NCBI GenBank assembly: GCA_905250075.1
Contig: CAJNOP010000077.1
Coordinates: 496,596-560,595, forward strand
Direction: 5' to 3'
Source: Rotaria sp. Silwood1
Lineage: Eukaryota; Rotifera; Eurotatoria; Philodinida; Philodinidae
DNA: 64,000 bases
Positions 1 to 12,706 of this stretch are shown in pieces. A program made the position numbers and the translations under genes. Below the pieces are notes generated by a model. The model saw only the letters and a program-made list of their open reading frames with translations, had not been told where the DNA came from and made no database searches. Within the stretch, counting starts at the first letter, position 1. Each line of letters opens with the position of its first letter.

Positions 1-2588
1 AAACAAACAATCTCAGTTTCGTTATGGATTGATGAAGTAGAAAAGAACTGTGATCCAATATTCTTCTTTCCATCTGTACCAGTAGCGTTTGGACATGTCT
101 TTGCAATTTATACGGCTAACCGAACATATAATGAAGAGACACGCGGTATACCTTTGTACGTTTGTTTCAATGCTCTCTATTGCCCATTTATGAAACCAAT
201 GATAGAAATCAATGGATCATATTGTATACCATTTTTGAGTTTGAATTTGAATCTAACCGAATTATCTGTCAACGATGCGATAGCCAAAACTTATCGATAT
301 TGTTCTTTACCCAATGAAAGAAACGTATGTAATAATTCCGAAACAATGTATCAATGCAAAGAATCTTTGAGATGTATTTCGATACGGCGTCTGTCCGATG
401 GCGTTATCGATTGTTATGGAGGAGACGACGAAAAGACAAACTTTACTTGTTCATTAAAAGATAAAATTCGAATTTCATGTCCTTCGGGTGACGTATGTGT
501 TTCACATTTAATGGCAGATGAAGTCGCTTCACAATGTCTATTTGGTGTTGGCAATACATACCTCGAAGGAACTCCAACGTCTTTGTCATTTCCTATTGTT
601 TGCGACGGTTTTATCGAAGTTAATAAACATATGTTTGCCGACGTCATGTATTGGAATGATAATAAAACCGAACTTGTGACGGATGAAACTCATTGTGAGG
701 AATGGCCGTATAATAATATTTATACTCGTTGCGATGGATTCTGGAATTGTCCAGATGGTAATGATGAATTGAATTGTCCTTTATTGAACCCATGTTCACC
801 AGACGGGTTCGAATGTCTATCACCTGAAACATTTAAAATTACTTGCTTACCAGCATTCAAAGCCGGAGATAATCATACAGATTGTATTGGTGGAACTGAC
901 GAACGATTTTATTGTCGAAATAAACGCAACACCATCTTTTCTCCGATGGTAAGATACCGATGTTTTAATAGTTCATGGTGTATTATGGTCAATAATAGAT
1001 GTGATGAGTATATCGATTGGCCATTCAAAGATGATGAAAAAAGTTGCCAACGGCTGAGCAACATTATACGTATTTGTGACGAACCTGCGATGTCAACTGA
1101 GAAACTTCTATGCAGTTTAGATGAAGGTGAAAAACCCAAAAGGAAAGTTTATTTTTCCTTGACTGAACGATCTCATATTGATCTTCAGCCGCAATCAATG
1201 ATAAAATCAAACAATCGTCATATTTTCATAAATAAGAAGTTAGATAGAAACGAAGCCTGGTTCTGTAATCGAGGAATTCCATTTTTCTTCGGTGAACGAA
1301 AGTTAACCGATGAAAACATACGATGTTTATGTCCTGCTAGTTATTATGGTAATCGTTGTCAATTTCAAGCTCAACGTGTAGATATACTATTTCGTTTTCG
1401 TACATTTGATTTTCGCATGGTCTTTGAATTCGTCATTATGTTGATAGATAATACATCTCAAATTCATTCATTTGCTCAGAGAGAATTACTACCAATGCGT
1501 GATTGTAACCTTCGAGTTGATGTTACATTATCTTATTCACAACGTCCAAAAGACAACTCACTATCATATGTGATCCGAATAGATACATTCAACAAATTGA
1601 CATTGGAATATCACGCTAGTTGGTTATTTCCGATACAGATTTCAGTTTTGCCTGTATATCGTATATCTACAATTCTTTCACTACTCAATAGACCAGCTAC
1701 TATTGCTGAATATTCCACTTTTGGTTGTGTACATGGTGATTGTGTGTTAGCAGTTAATACACGAGAATCTTTTTATCGTTGTTCTGCAAGTTGGTCGGGA
1801 GTCGATTGTAATAAAAGAATTGATTCTTGCAATTCTGCACCAAGAACTCATTGCATTGGTTCTTCAAATAATCGTTCTATTTGTGTATGTCCTCTACCAA
1901 TGTTTGGTTCTCGAAGTTACCTTAAACAATCTTCATGTAGCCCGAATCCTTGTGAAAACGAAGGCATTTGTGTACCAACAGATGTCCGAATATCTGAAAA
2001 CAATTTCACGTGTCTATGTCAAGGAGGATCCACAGGAATTCGATGCAAATATCGTCAATCTTTTATTGAAATCTCTTTTTCAAAAGCAAATTATGTTCCT
2101 GATTCAGTTTATGTTCATTTTATTACTGTGTTGCATGATAATGATCCAATACGCGCAATTGTGATAAAGAAGATTGCTTATGATCAAGATTCAGTTGTCA
2201 TTGGCATGCCAGATGAATTTCATCTGGCTTTTATTGATATCAACAAAATTTATTATTTAGGTGTCATTCAAACAGATTATATTTCATCAAAATATTATTA
2301 AGTATTTATTGAAGACTCAAATCAATGTCCATCTATTAATGAATTTTTGAATTCAACAATTTTAAAATTTGAGATTCTTCGCCGTATTAAATATTTTCAA
2401 AGACCATGTCGAGAACGGGTAACATTGCAATGTTTTCATGATCGTGAACATATGTGTTTGTGTACGAATGAGCGACATGCTAATTGTTTTCAATTTAATC
2501 ATACGATGAAATATACATGTCAACAATCAACCTATTGTCACAATGATGGATAATGCTTTCAAAATCATCCAAAGTGTCCTTCATCAAT

Positions 2589-2597
2589 ACTTTGTTC
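2589..2597. repeat. Left target-site duplication ACTTTGTTC
   Basis: This 9-bp sequence is repeated exactly at 3372-3380, immediately outside the other end of the fold-back element. Deleting the element plus one copy gives an uninterrupted EGF reading frame, which supports this as the true insertion boundary. Confidence 0.88.
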
Positions 2598-3371
2598 GGG
2601 TTTAGGACAGTTGCTCGTCGGACAATTGCGCGCGGACGGTTGCTCGCCGGACATTTGCTCGCTAGGACAGTTGCTCGCTAGGACAGTTGCTCGCCGGACA
2701 ATTGCTCGCCGGACACTTGCTCGCAAAACTGCTTTGATGTGGATGTATGAATAAACCACGAAAATAATCTTTAAAAAGAGCGATGCAAAATAAAAATAGG
2801 TGAAAGCTGGAAAATTTCCGCATAAGTAACAGACTCTGATGTATTTTAAGCAATTTTCGAAGTCTGTATGATAATTTCGCATTGGATAATGTAGTCGTTA
2901 CTTCAAAAACTCGTTTTATTCGCTTGGATGTGCACGATATTTCATATAGGTAAAGATGAGGGTAATTGAGTAGAAGTCTTCTCTTCACCCTTCTTCAACT
3001 GTCCACATCACCTTTACTCATAGTCCGTCATGGAGTCAAATTTCGGAATCCAACAAGACCTCCTGTAGACAGGATAGTTTGGGCGATTCCTCTGTACTAT
3101 CGATTCAGAGCGTATGTGTCATACACTTTATGACCAAAATACGCACCAAATCGAACCAGCTATGGAAGATAAACACTAAAGTTGATGTACATGGTGGTGA
3201 ACTTATGACGTTTTTAAAAGACAATCCGATGGAGGAGGCTGCTACTTGATGCCATTGAGTGGCCGTGTGATTCACGAGCAAGTGTCCGGCGAGCAATTGT
3301 CCGGCGAGCAACTGTCCTAGCGAGCAACTGTCCTAGCGAGCAAATGTCCGGCGAGCAACTGTCCGGATCCC
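2598..3371. mobile_element. Fold-back/MULE-like non-autonomous transposon with minisatellite inverted arms
   Basis: The 774-bp element begins GGGTTTAGGACAGTTGCTCG, and the reverse complement of its other end begins GGGATCCGGACAGTTGCTCG. Both arms are tandem arrays of a 15-16-bp unit (GGACAGTTGCTCGCC or GGACAGTTGCTCGCTA). The left arm has about eight units (2604-2725) and the right arm about six or seven (3280-3367), in inverted orientation. The centre is unrelated single-copy sequence with no transposase. The element is flanked by identical 9-bp repeats, ACTTTGTTC. Long inverted arms built of tandem repeats with a 9-bp target duplication fit Foldback/Mutator-like elements. The superfamily is an inference, because no transposase is present. 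Confidence 0.85.
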
Positions 3372-3380
3372 ACTTTGTTC
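3372..3380. repeat. Right target-site duplication ACTTTGTTC
   Basis: Exact partner of 2589-2597. The receptor frame resumes directly after it with codons for CPECFYGSKC. Confidence 0.88.
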
Positions 3381-4711
3381 ATGTCCGGAATGTTTTTATG
3401 GATCAAAATGTCAATTTAAAACAAAAGGAATGAGTCTTTCGCTTGATGTTATACTCGGTTATCAAATACGACCTGATGTAGGAATTAATCAACAATCGAG
3501 AGCTGTTAAAATTAGTTCGATTATTGTTGCCATCCTTTTTCTACTAGGTATGATCAACAGTTTCTTTTCAATCAATACATTTCGATACAAAATATGTCAA
3601 GAAGTTGGTTGTGGTCTTTATTTATTTTCTTCGTCAATTGTCTCTTTATTGATTACTATTATGTTGACTTTCAAATTCATTTCTCTTCTCTTCATACAGA
3701 CAAAAACAATCACAAACAAACTTTTTCATAATATTAACTGTTTATCAGTTGATGTTCTTCTTATAATTCTAATATCTATTATCGATTGTTTGCATGCATG
3801 CGTATCAATTGAAAGAGCAATTATGGTTATTAAGGATACTACATTCAATCTGGCAAACAGCAAGAAAATCGCCAAACGAATCATTTTGCTTGTTTTTGTC
3901 ATTACAACGCATATAAATTTTCCTTTGCATCGAAAATTAATCAATGATGAAGAAGAAAAAAGAATCTGGTGCATTGTTTCCTATTCATCCACAATTGAAA
4001 GTTTTGAACAAATAAAAAACTTATTTTATTTTATTGTTCCATTCTGTATTAATATCATTTCAGCAGTTATCATTATCATTATATCTGCTAAAAGCCGATC
4101 AAAAACACAGAAACAGAATACCTATAGACAACAATTGTATGAACAATGGCATCAGCACAAGCATCTCATAATTAGTCCACTTATATTGGTTATTCTCGCT
4201 TTACCTCGTATCGTTCTTGCTTTAACTTCAGGCTGCATGAGATCAGCTCGTGATTCTTGGCTTTTTCTTATCGGTTATTTTATTTCTTTTCTACCAGCTT
4301 TTCTTACTTTCTTTGTTTTTGTTTTACCTTCAAAGACATACAAAAACAAATTTAACGAATTCATCAGAATGATAATAATTAATATAAGAAAAATCTTTTA
4401 GATTTAAAATTGAAATAAATCATACAATATTATGCAGTATTTCATTATACATTCTATTCCTGTGAAATGACTTTGATGTTAATTACTTTCAAGTGTTGAT
4501 GAATATGTCAATGAAAATCAGTTACATATGTACACTACATTAAGGTTGAAATTTGAAAGATTAAGAATAGTCATCAGCAATTTTTTATCGATTTTCGCTG
4601 ATATAAAATGGCTTTGTGAAAGATGAAAGTAAAATTTACATCATTCACTTCGCTTTCTTCTTAAATCGGTTGATAAATATTCTTTATTGTGCACACTTTT
4701 TTTTGTAACAC

Positions 4712-4760
4712 CAGAGCTGGGCAAGTACGAGTACGTACTCGTACTCGAGGTGGTCAGTAC
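4712..4760 (+). repeat. hAT-like terminus followed by a perfect 20-bp palindrome
   Basis: The sequence CAGAGCTGGGCAAGTA at 4712 resembles a hAT transposon terminal repeat (CAGNGNTGGGCAA type). It runs directly into GTACGAGTACGTACTCGTAC at 4725-4744, a perfect palindrome. No matching opposite end with an 8-bp duplication was found, so this is probably a solitary, decayed end. Confidence 0.4.
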
Positions 4761-4984
4761 TCATGTGTATACTCGATCATCTAATATTTAAAATTCCAGA
4801 TGAAGTGCACGTCATGTGAAAAAGTTGTTATGTTGCTGTGTACTTTGAGAATGAGAAGAATCAATTATGTCTTCTTTTCGATCGATGTGTACATATAAAT
4901 GTTTATTTATGTGATATCAATGTGTATGATAGTCGCCATATTCTGTTGTCGTTTACAAAAACACAAACAAAAAATTTTTTCCAA

Positions 4985-5106
4985 AAAACAGAACAAAACT
5001 GTTTCGTTTGTGGGAATCGATTCCCATAAAAAAGAACAAAAGTGTTTCATTTTTGGGAATTTCCTTCTCATAAATGGAACAAAAAAAGTGTTCCGTTTTT
5101 GGGAAT
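4985..5106 (+). repeat. Imperfect tandem repeat, about 45-50 bp, three copies
   Basis: Three successive copies share a core of GAACAAAA..(C/G)TGTTTC.TTTNTGGGAAT, each ending in TGGGAAT. The array directly abuts the telomere-like palindrome that follows. It has no coding potential. Confidence 0.5.
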
Positions 5107-5117
5107 GACGTATGTCT

Positions 5118-5211
5118 AGGGTGTGGGTGTGGATGGGTGTGGGTGTGGATGGGTGTGGGTATAGATGTGGGTCTTCTCTTTAGCCACACCCTACGCCCAC
5201 ATCCACACCCA
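5118..5211. repeat. Telomere-like palindrome 1 (G-rich then C-rich)
   Basis: The left half is GGTGTGGGTGTGGATGGGTGT-type sequence. After a short non-repetitive spacer the right half is its complement, CCACACCC...CACATCCACACCC. The G-rich block comes first on this strand, the order expected of two telomeric ends joined head to head. No target duplication was found. Confidence 0.75.
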
Positions 5212-6082
5212 TATTGAAATTAATTTTCTTTTTTGTTTCGGTAGAAAGAAATTAATTTCGATTTCAAGTAAAAAGTTTAGAATATATGAGCAATAATACT
5301 ATAACGTTTGGCGTAAGGTTTAGATCAACAAAAAACGTAAAATATATAATGAAAAACTAAACAGTGATCTTTTAGCTAAACATCCGTCCACGAACATTGA
5401 ATTTATACACTCTGATTTTTGTTTTTTTTATCTATTACTTTACCGTATAGAGAGAGAAAGCCCGGAATGTCTTGCATCTTTCAGTATATTTACATTGAAC
5501 ATCAAAGACAGTTTAAAGTATACAAAATATATTAGAAAAAAAAAGATATATTATTTTTTTAACAACACAGGATGTGTATATAAAGTTGTAATTTTTTAAA
5601 ATTTCCTATATATATCTCGGTTTAGATAAATGATAGTTTAAAACATGTGACATCAATAGGGAACTGCAAACTGGTCCCGGTTTCGTGGGACCAATTTCGG
5701 GACTAAAAATGTTTTTTTACGGAACCAGGACTGACATTATTTTTTTTTACTGATCTCGATTATTTTTTTTCGATGAAAAATACGACTAAATCGTCTTTTC
5801 AAGCTGATTGATGATCAATAATTTTTGTTTTATTATTTCGTAAAAAAAATCAAATACCGATGTTTTCAAGCATCAATTAACACTAACAAGTTTATAATAT
5901 TCACATATAGATAGATAATAGAAGATTTTGACGATTTATAACAGCAGAATCGACAATATATACATGTTGGTCATCAAAAAAACTTGGCTCCGCAGTTGCC
6001 CAGACATGAAAAACTCTATAGAATCTGTATGATTGAGTTATTTGTATCTATTCTGCTGACTTTTCTTACACTCAAAATGAAC

Positions 6083-7504
6083 ATAACTTCCGATGCAAAA
6101 GTATCCGCATAAGTATCGAAGCCACCGGCAAATCATTAAAATTATTCTGTAACTGAGGTAAAACTAAAAAGTTTTTCATATCTTGACTGTATTCTTGTTG
6201 TAGTACTTGGCAACAAGAAACAAACTTTGAGAAGCGGTCTGATTTTGTTTGGAGAAGGAAGAGTGAATGTAAGAGAAAAATGAAACAGATGTGATCTTTA
6301 TGAATTATTAAAGTCAGTGATTAGATCGAAATTGGCACTATCCATAGAAGAAAAAAGAATTAAAAAAATGAACGGCGAAAAACACGTTCGCAAGACGCTT
6401 TTACCGTTCTTTTGGAACGGAATTTCATTATGAAAACCAGGTTATGGTATCCTAAGAATACCATGTACTTTTAAAGAAAAAAAAAACATAATTTTCAATT
6501 CTATCGTAGCCTGAAATGAGTTGCTTTACTAATCATATGCGTTCTTGGAGAACTGGTTCTTTCACTAGGGTGCTATTGTTCTTATTCAACGCGTTACACC
6601 TCGTCTTTTATTACCGTAGAGTAGATTCAGCCAAAAGAACTTGAACATCTCGTTAGACTATACATACACATCTCTGGTACAGGTATACTTCAACTTAACG
6701 AAATTTTTACAATGAGAAAAAATTAGGAATCTTATTTTTCTATTATTTAAAAATAAAAATAAGTAATCTTTTTCTAACTGATATTTTAAAATGAGCGAAG
6801 TTTATTATAATTAAGAATTATAATAAATATAAATTTTTCTCAATAATATTGAATTTTAAATATCTCTATATTTAGTGCATATTTTTTGTAATTCATGTTC
6901 AAAAATTAATTCGAAACGATTTGAACATATTCACTATAAACGATAGTAATATGTTCTGAAGCTATACGAACGCGTTCGAACTATTCATTTTCATACACTG
7001 GTTTTTTTTGTACTGTTTCATACAGCATCTTGCAAGATTCAAAAATGTGCATAATTTAAATCTGTGTAAGATTTAATGCTTTGCACCCATTGTTCGAACT
7101 TTCATCAAAGACTCCGAAATCAACAGATTGTATTTTTGATATTAATTTATGATTGATCACCATATTATTATGAAAAATCATTTTTTTCAAAATTCTAGCA
7201 CTTGGAGTCCTTTCTCACCGGGATTCAATTGATTATTTACTATTTCAATGACAATAATGTTGATTTTAAAGAAAAGAAAGTAGGAATATTTTCTTTTGGC
7301 AACAAGATAATTTTAGTAGTTTAAAATAGATTAAACTTTAATATTATAAAAAAACTATTTATAAAATCATATTGTCAATATGCATTTTCATTTTGTAAGT
7401 CTTGCTTTCGCAACTGTTGAAAAAATTAGATTCCTATCAGTTTCTATTCGAACACAACAGGCCTCAACATTTTTGAGGATACTTTTGCATCCGAAGTTAT
7501 TATA
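6083..7504. repeat. Short inverted repeats bounding an AT-rich 1.4-kb segment
   Basis: ATAACTTCCGATGCAAAAGT followed by ATCC at 6083-6106 is matched, inverted and with one difference, at about 7478-7504. A weaker match may extend inward. This could be the termini of an old non-autonomous DNA transposon, but I found no flanking duplication and no coding sequence between the ends. Confidence 0.35.
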
Positions 7505-8744
7505 GGACATCGCCATGTCATATAATTTCTAATAATATAGAAAATGTTTTGAGAATTTTTCTCATTCGCTATAGGATTTTCGTCTATATAAATTTTATAG
7601 AGCTTTTAACGACAAATATTTTAGAAAAAAAAGCTCAAGATTTTATTATTTGCCGAAGTCAAGATATATATGAAACAAAAATGTTACAAGAATATGTACA
7701 TTCTCTATTCTAGTAAAAAAAAAAATGTTATTTTTTTTTCTTTTGATAAACTTTTTATACTTCAAATTTTCTTTTACGTTCAACGCAAATATACCAAAAG
7801 ATACAGCGCATTTCGGACTGTCTCCTCACACAAAATAGATTAAAAACATAGAGAAATAAAAAGGAAATCCAAGAATATAGAAATACTTTAAATCACAACA
7901 ATGCTCTTTTTGCAGTCATATGTATTCATCTCTCTTCAATATCAAAGATCGATTATTTAATAATCATTGTTATGTCTCAATAAAAAAATAAGGTTATTTA
8001 GATCCAATGCCGTGTATATCAAAAATCTTCTTAAAATAATGCTTCGTAGTTGATCATCATCAAAGAGTATCAATGTAGGTTCCTTCTTTATCGGTAGCTA
8101 AATCAACAATTACATCTACATACATATAGGATAAAAGAAAATCTATCGACAGTTTGTTTTGATTGCGTCAGATACATGTTAAAATCTGAGAAAAGTGAAG
8201 CAAGTAAATATAATTGAACCTTTCGCGGGAAAAAATGCATTTGGACTGCACGATTCGAATTAAGACTAACTGATCGAATTGAAAACACTTTTCAGATTCG
8301 CATTAATTATTCCTCTGTCAAAATTTATACTATTACATAATTATACAAAGGTCTTGTCAATTGTTTATGCTGAAAAAAGAAGTACACAGAAATCTAATTT
8401 GATTATAGATAAATAAAAAGATGCAAGATTGACATGCTATGTTTTCCAGAACGCCACACTAGCAAACTTCAATGCGCTGCGCATCAATATCAGACATGAT
8501 AAACCTGTCTAGAATAATGTTAGAGACATCTAACAATTAATATTTGAATAAATATTATCTTGTGTCTAGTTAACTGTCCTCTTGTTTCTATAGGGATAAA
8601 AGAATTTATTCATCAGTCGCTTTTTTTATTTATGCATATGAAACATGTTATTAATAAGCGAATTGAAACATACACGAAGAAGAAATATAAAGTACTACTT
8701 TTTGATACTTTATAATTGAATTATAGTTTGTTAAAACTAATTTC

Positions 8745-11700
8745 TCATATGGTTGTATTTTTCGAGAGTCGCTCTATATTGAGTTCCATATCTATTCGAC
8801 TTTCGTGCCATTCTGGTAAACAATTTTGAAATATAGTTAACGCGTGTTTATAATAATCAATGGCTAATATTGGTTTATTAAGATGTTCATAACATTGACC
8901 AATTCGAGAAAAACTATCACCAATAATTACTTGATCTAATGGTCGAGATTTTAGACGCATCAAACAATAATTGATTTCATGTACCAATGAAAGCTCACGA
9001 TGATTTCTTTTTTCTTCCACCAGCTAAAGATAAACTAGCTTCTCTAATACATAGACATTTCTCGAAATATTCAGCAGCACGATCATAATCTGTTTTTGAA
9101 TTCCAAACAAGATCGATCTCTCGTAAACAATTAGCTATTTCAATATGATTTGTAGGGCATTTTTTCTTCGAATATCGTTAGTGCTTGTTGGTAATAATTA
9201 AGAGCATCATCATAGAGTTCTTGTTCAAAAAGTATATTACCTATTTCTTTAAGATTTTTGGCAATCATCAAGTGATCAAAAGGTTTGTTTTCGTTCCGAA
9301 TTTGTAATGCTCGACGTTGAGCATTCAACACTTTATCGTATTGATGTTAGATTTTAAAAATTAAACTCATTTTCTCTAGTACAGTGATTATAGCTTCATA
9401 GTCAGATGGATCATCTTTTTCATATAGTGTATTAATGCTTCTTGATAACATTCAATGGCTTCATCATATCTGTATAGCAGATACATCTTGTTAGCCAAAT
9501 CAATGAGAGTCTTACTGGCATCTTGATGACTGCATAGACCACACTTCAAGTTGACTTTCAGTAATTTCTGTTGGAATTTGGACGCTTTACCATACTCTTT
9601 TCGTTCATTTAACATGTTTATGATACGATTAAGACATGAAATTGTACTAGCATGACCATTGGGATACAATATCTCATATATTTCCAATATCTTTTGCTCC
9701 AGATCAAGGATCTTACTATACTTTGTCGGTCGATAAAAAATAAAACTGAAATATTGTATAATATAATCATTCTCAACTTGATCAGATTGAGAGATTTGTT
9801 CTCTGATGGACAATGCTTGTTGATAGACTTCAAGAGCTTTATCATATTCTTTTAGATTTGCATGAAGTTGACCAATTTTTGTAAGATTATTTGCAATTTC
9901 GTCATGATCTGATGAACAATATTCTTGTTTAATTGTTAAGGCTCGTTGACGATAGAGAAGTGCTTCATTGTATTTTTTTTGATCTTCAAGTACATCAGCA
10001 TTATTACTAAGGCAAACAATCATATTCTTATAATTAGATGAATAAAATTCTTCACAAATTGCTAAAACTTTTTGGTAGTTATCGAATGCTTCATTGTATT
10101 TTTCTTGTTTTCGGAGAATATTATCCATGTTGTTGAGACCTGATGCAATATATCCATGACTTGTAGTACATTGCTAATACTAGTGAGTAGACTAGCAATG
10201 TTTTCATATCCCAATGGATCGAATGTCTCTCTCATTTCTAATGCACGTTTATAAGAACAAAGAGCTTGGTCGTATTTTTTTTTGTGCTAAGAGAATATGA
10301 CCGAGTTCGTTAAGACCATCGGCAATTTGTAAATGATTTGATGAAAGATGGGTTTCTCGTATTTTAAGTGATCGATTTCGAAAATTGAATGCTTTAACAT
10401 AATCTCCTTGCCGCTGAAATGTAAGACTAATATTACTGAGTAGAACAGCAATATCATCATAAGCAGATGCATTGAATTTCTCTGTGATGTCTAATGCTCG
10501 TTGATAATACTGGCGAGCTTCATTATATTTTTCTTGTTCATCGTGAATAAGACCAATGCCGTTGATGCGACGAGCAATTTGGTCATAAGTTGATGGCAAG
10601 TGAGTTTCTCGTATGTTGAGAGCTCGATCTAAGTAATGCAATGCATCATCATATCTTTTTCCATGCTTGAATTCATTGCTAATGGTAAAAAGCATAATGA
10701 CGATACCTTCATAATCAGTTGGATCGAATTTTTCTTTGATCTCTACAGCTCGTTGATAAAAACTAAGTGATTCATAGTGTTTATTTTGGTTGGAGAGTAT
10801 AACGCCAATATAATTGATATTACGTACAATCTAGTGCTTCATCATATTTATTTTGCTCGTGAAAGATAATACTAATATCGTTAAGAATACTGACAATATG
10901 CTGATGATTTGATGGAAAATGAGTTCACGCATTTTAAGTGCACGATTCTTAAAAGTGAGCGCTTCATCATATTTTTGTTGCTGTTTAAGTATCTCACCAA
11001 TACTATTGAGTAAAGTAGCATTGTAACCATGATTAGATGGATCAGATGTTTCTATTATTGTTAATGCTCGTTGAAAAAATTCAAGAGCCTCATCGTATTT
11101 TTCTTGATCGAAAAAATTCTTACCAATTTCACAAAGTCAATTTACTATATTCGTATGATTTATTGGTTCGATTTTTTTCTCAATTAATAAAGCTCGTTGT
11201 TGAAATTCAAATGCATCGGTATATTTTTTTTTGACTGCATAAACTACGACTAATCTTGATACAACTTGTAATAATTTGCTTATGAGTAGATGGTAAACAT
11301 TTTTCTCTAATTGATAATGCACGTTGTTGATATTCGACAGCTTCTTAATATTTCTTTTGCAAATGCAGAACATCACTAATGTAACTTAGATTAAAAGCAA
11401 TCTGTAACTGATCCAAAGGATAATAACTTCCAAATTTGACAAGTATTGAGTATGCTTGTTGATAATAGTCGAGTGATTCATCATATTTTGTTTGATTCAT
11501 CAGTACGTGACCAATATTATTTAATGTTATAGCAATTTTGATATGTCCATTAGGATAATTTTTTTCTTGAATTCTTAACGCTTCTTTATAAAACTTCGTG
11601 GCTTCATCATATTTCTTTTGACTGCAAAGTAGATTATCAATATTATTAATCGTATCAGCAAGATTAGGATGATCTGAATGATCATAATAATCTTTTTGAA

Positions 11701-12706
11701 TTTGTAATGCTCTTTGATAATAATCGATGGCTTCATCCAATTTTTCTTGATTACATAGAATATTACCGAAACCCATCAAATTAAAAGCGATGTCACATCG
11801 ATTATGTAAACCATGTTTTTCGACCACGATTGTTACTTGCTGATAGAATTTCAAAGCTTCATCATACTTTCCTTGTTCGGATAAAATAGCACCAATATTT
11901 TGAAGTGTAAAAGCTATATTCACATGACCTAAAGGATAATAACTCTTTTGCATTACTAATGCTTGTTTATAATGATCTAAAGCCTCTTCATATTTCTCTT
12001 GATTTCTAAGAACATGTCCAATCCATATGAATGTCTGTGCTATTTTAGCTTGAAATGATGGATGATACTCTTCTTCCATAGTCAGTGCTTGTCGATGAAA
12101 AATCATAGCATCATCAAATTTTTCTAAGATGTTCAAAACAACATCAATATTATGCAAAAGACAAATAATATCAATATGACCAGAGAAGAAAGATCTAAGT
12201 GTACAAAAATATTTAGAGATATCGGTATGATCATATTGAATAAATTTCTTATGCATTGGAAATGCTCGACAATGAACATTCAATGCCTCATTGTTTTTAT
12301 CTTGTCCACCAAGACTATCTGCAATATCATTGAGTGTCAAAGCAATAAATACATGATCAGTGGGATAGCATTTTTCATAAATTGTCAAAGATCGTTGATG
12401 AGATTCGAGAGATTTATCATAATTTCTTTGTTCACGAAAATAATATCCAATAGACGACATACATTTAGCAATATCAGGATGAAAACTCTCGTAATATTTC
12501 TCCAAAATTGTAAGTGCTTCTTGAAAATATACAAAAGCTTCATCATATCTGTCTTTTTTATGGAATATATCTCCAATATTACGTAGACTATTAGCAATAT
12601 GAGGATGATCAGAAGAATAATATTTCCTTCGAATTTGTAGTACTTGTTCATGAAAATTTATGGCTTCTTCAAATTTTCCTTCTATATAAAGAAGTTTTTT
12701 TTTCAT
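8745..12706 (-). pseudogene. Decayed kinesin-light-chain-like TPR repeat gene
   Basis: The minus strand encodes about 30 tandem 42-residue tetratricopeptide repeats of the kinesin-light-chain/NPHP3-like type, with consensus NIGxxxxxQxKYDEAxxYYQxALxIxEKxxPxxHxxIA. The longest intact piece, 12706-11345, starts at an ATG and is 453 codons long. Further pieces lie at 11376-11137, 10695-10249, 10128-9388, 9331-9140 and 9020-8745, all continuing the same repeat pattern in other frames. An in-frame TAA ends the first piece (KKY*EA where the repeat expects KYDEA), a TGA lies near 11136, and frameshifts occur near 11235 (poly-A), 10270, 9350 and 9030. No GT-AG introns explain the shifts, so I call it a pseudogene. 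TPR arrays bind proteins; the partner is unknown. Confidence 0.75.

Larger units (their letters stand above)
1..4401 (+). pseudogene. LDLa/EGF/7TM receptor-like gene, interrupted and 5'-incomplete
   Basis: One reading frame (frame 1) is open from the window edge, so the gene begins upstream. It encodes a large cysteine-rich ectodomain. LDL-receptor class A-like motifs occur near 350-450 (DGVIDC..GDDE) and 720-780 (CDGFWNCPDGNDELNC). EGF-like ends occur near 1325-1370 (CLCP..YYGNRCQF), 1725-1815 and 1935-2052 (CENEGIC...CLCQGG..GIRC). After the interruption, 3430-4401 encodes about seven hydrophobic helices in the style of a rhodopsin-like GPCR, with SIERA at the DRY-like position. Bdelloids have many LDLa/EGF/7TM genes of this layout. 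Breaks: in-frame TAA at 2299-2301 and at 2551-2553, and a 774-bp transposon in the last EGF module. The insertion plus target duplication is 783 bp (3 x 261), so the downstream frame is unchanged. Removing it restores an EGF ending CSCPECFYGSKCQF. I infer a recently killed receptor gene; its ligand is unknown. Confidence 0.8.
4402..8744. other. Non-coding AT-rich interval with scattered repeat relics
   Basis: I see no convincing gene in these 4.3 kb. Open frames are short and mostly fall in low-complexity sequence. The recognisable contents are a 20-bp palindrome beside a hAT-like end (4712-4744), a short imperfect tandem repeat (4985-5106), a telomere-like palindrome (5118-5211) and a pair of short inverted repeats (6083-6106 and 7478-7504). 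The stretch 5655-5745 carries an imperfect GGTCCC/GGGACC inverted pair that may be another decayed transposon end. The rest is A/T-rich sequence with no feature I can name. Confidence 0.5.

Noticed and set aside
4712..6009. A single hAT element from 4712 to the GTTGCCCAGACATG stretch near 6000
   Set aside because: The ends are only loosely similar and the flanking 8-mers do not match.
12152..12586. 144-codon plus-strand frame inside the TPR gene
   Set aside because: It is the antisense shadow of the TPR repeats, whose 42-codon periodicity keeps the opposite strand open.
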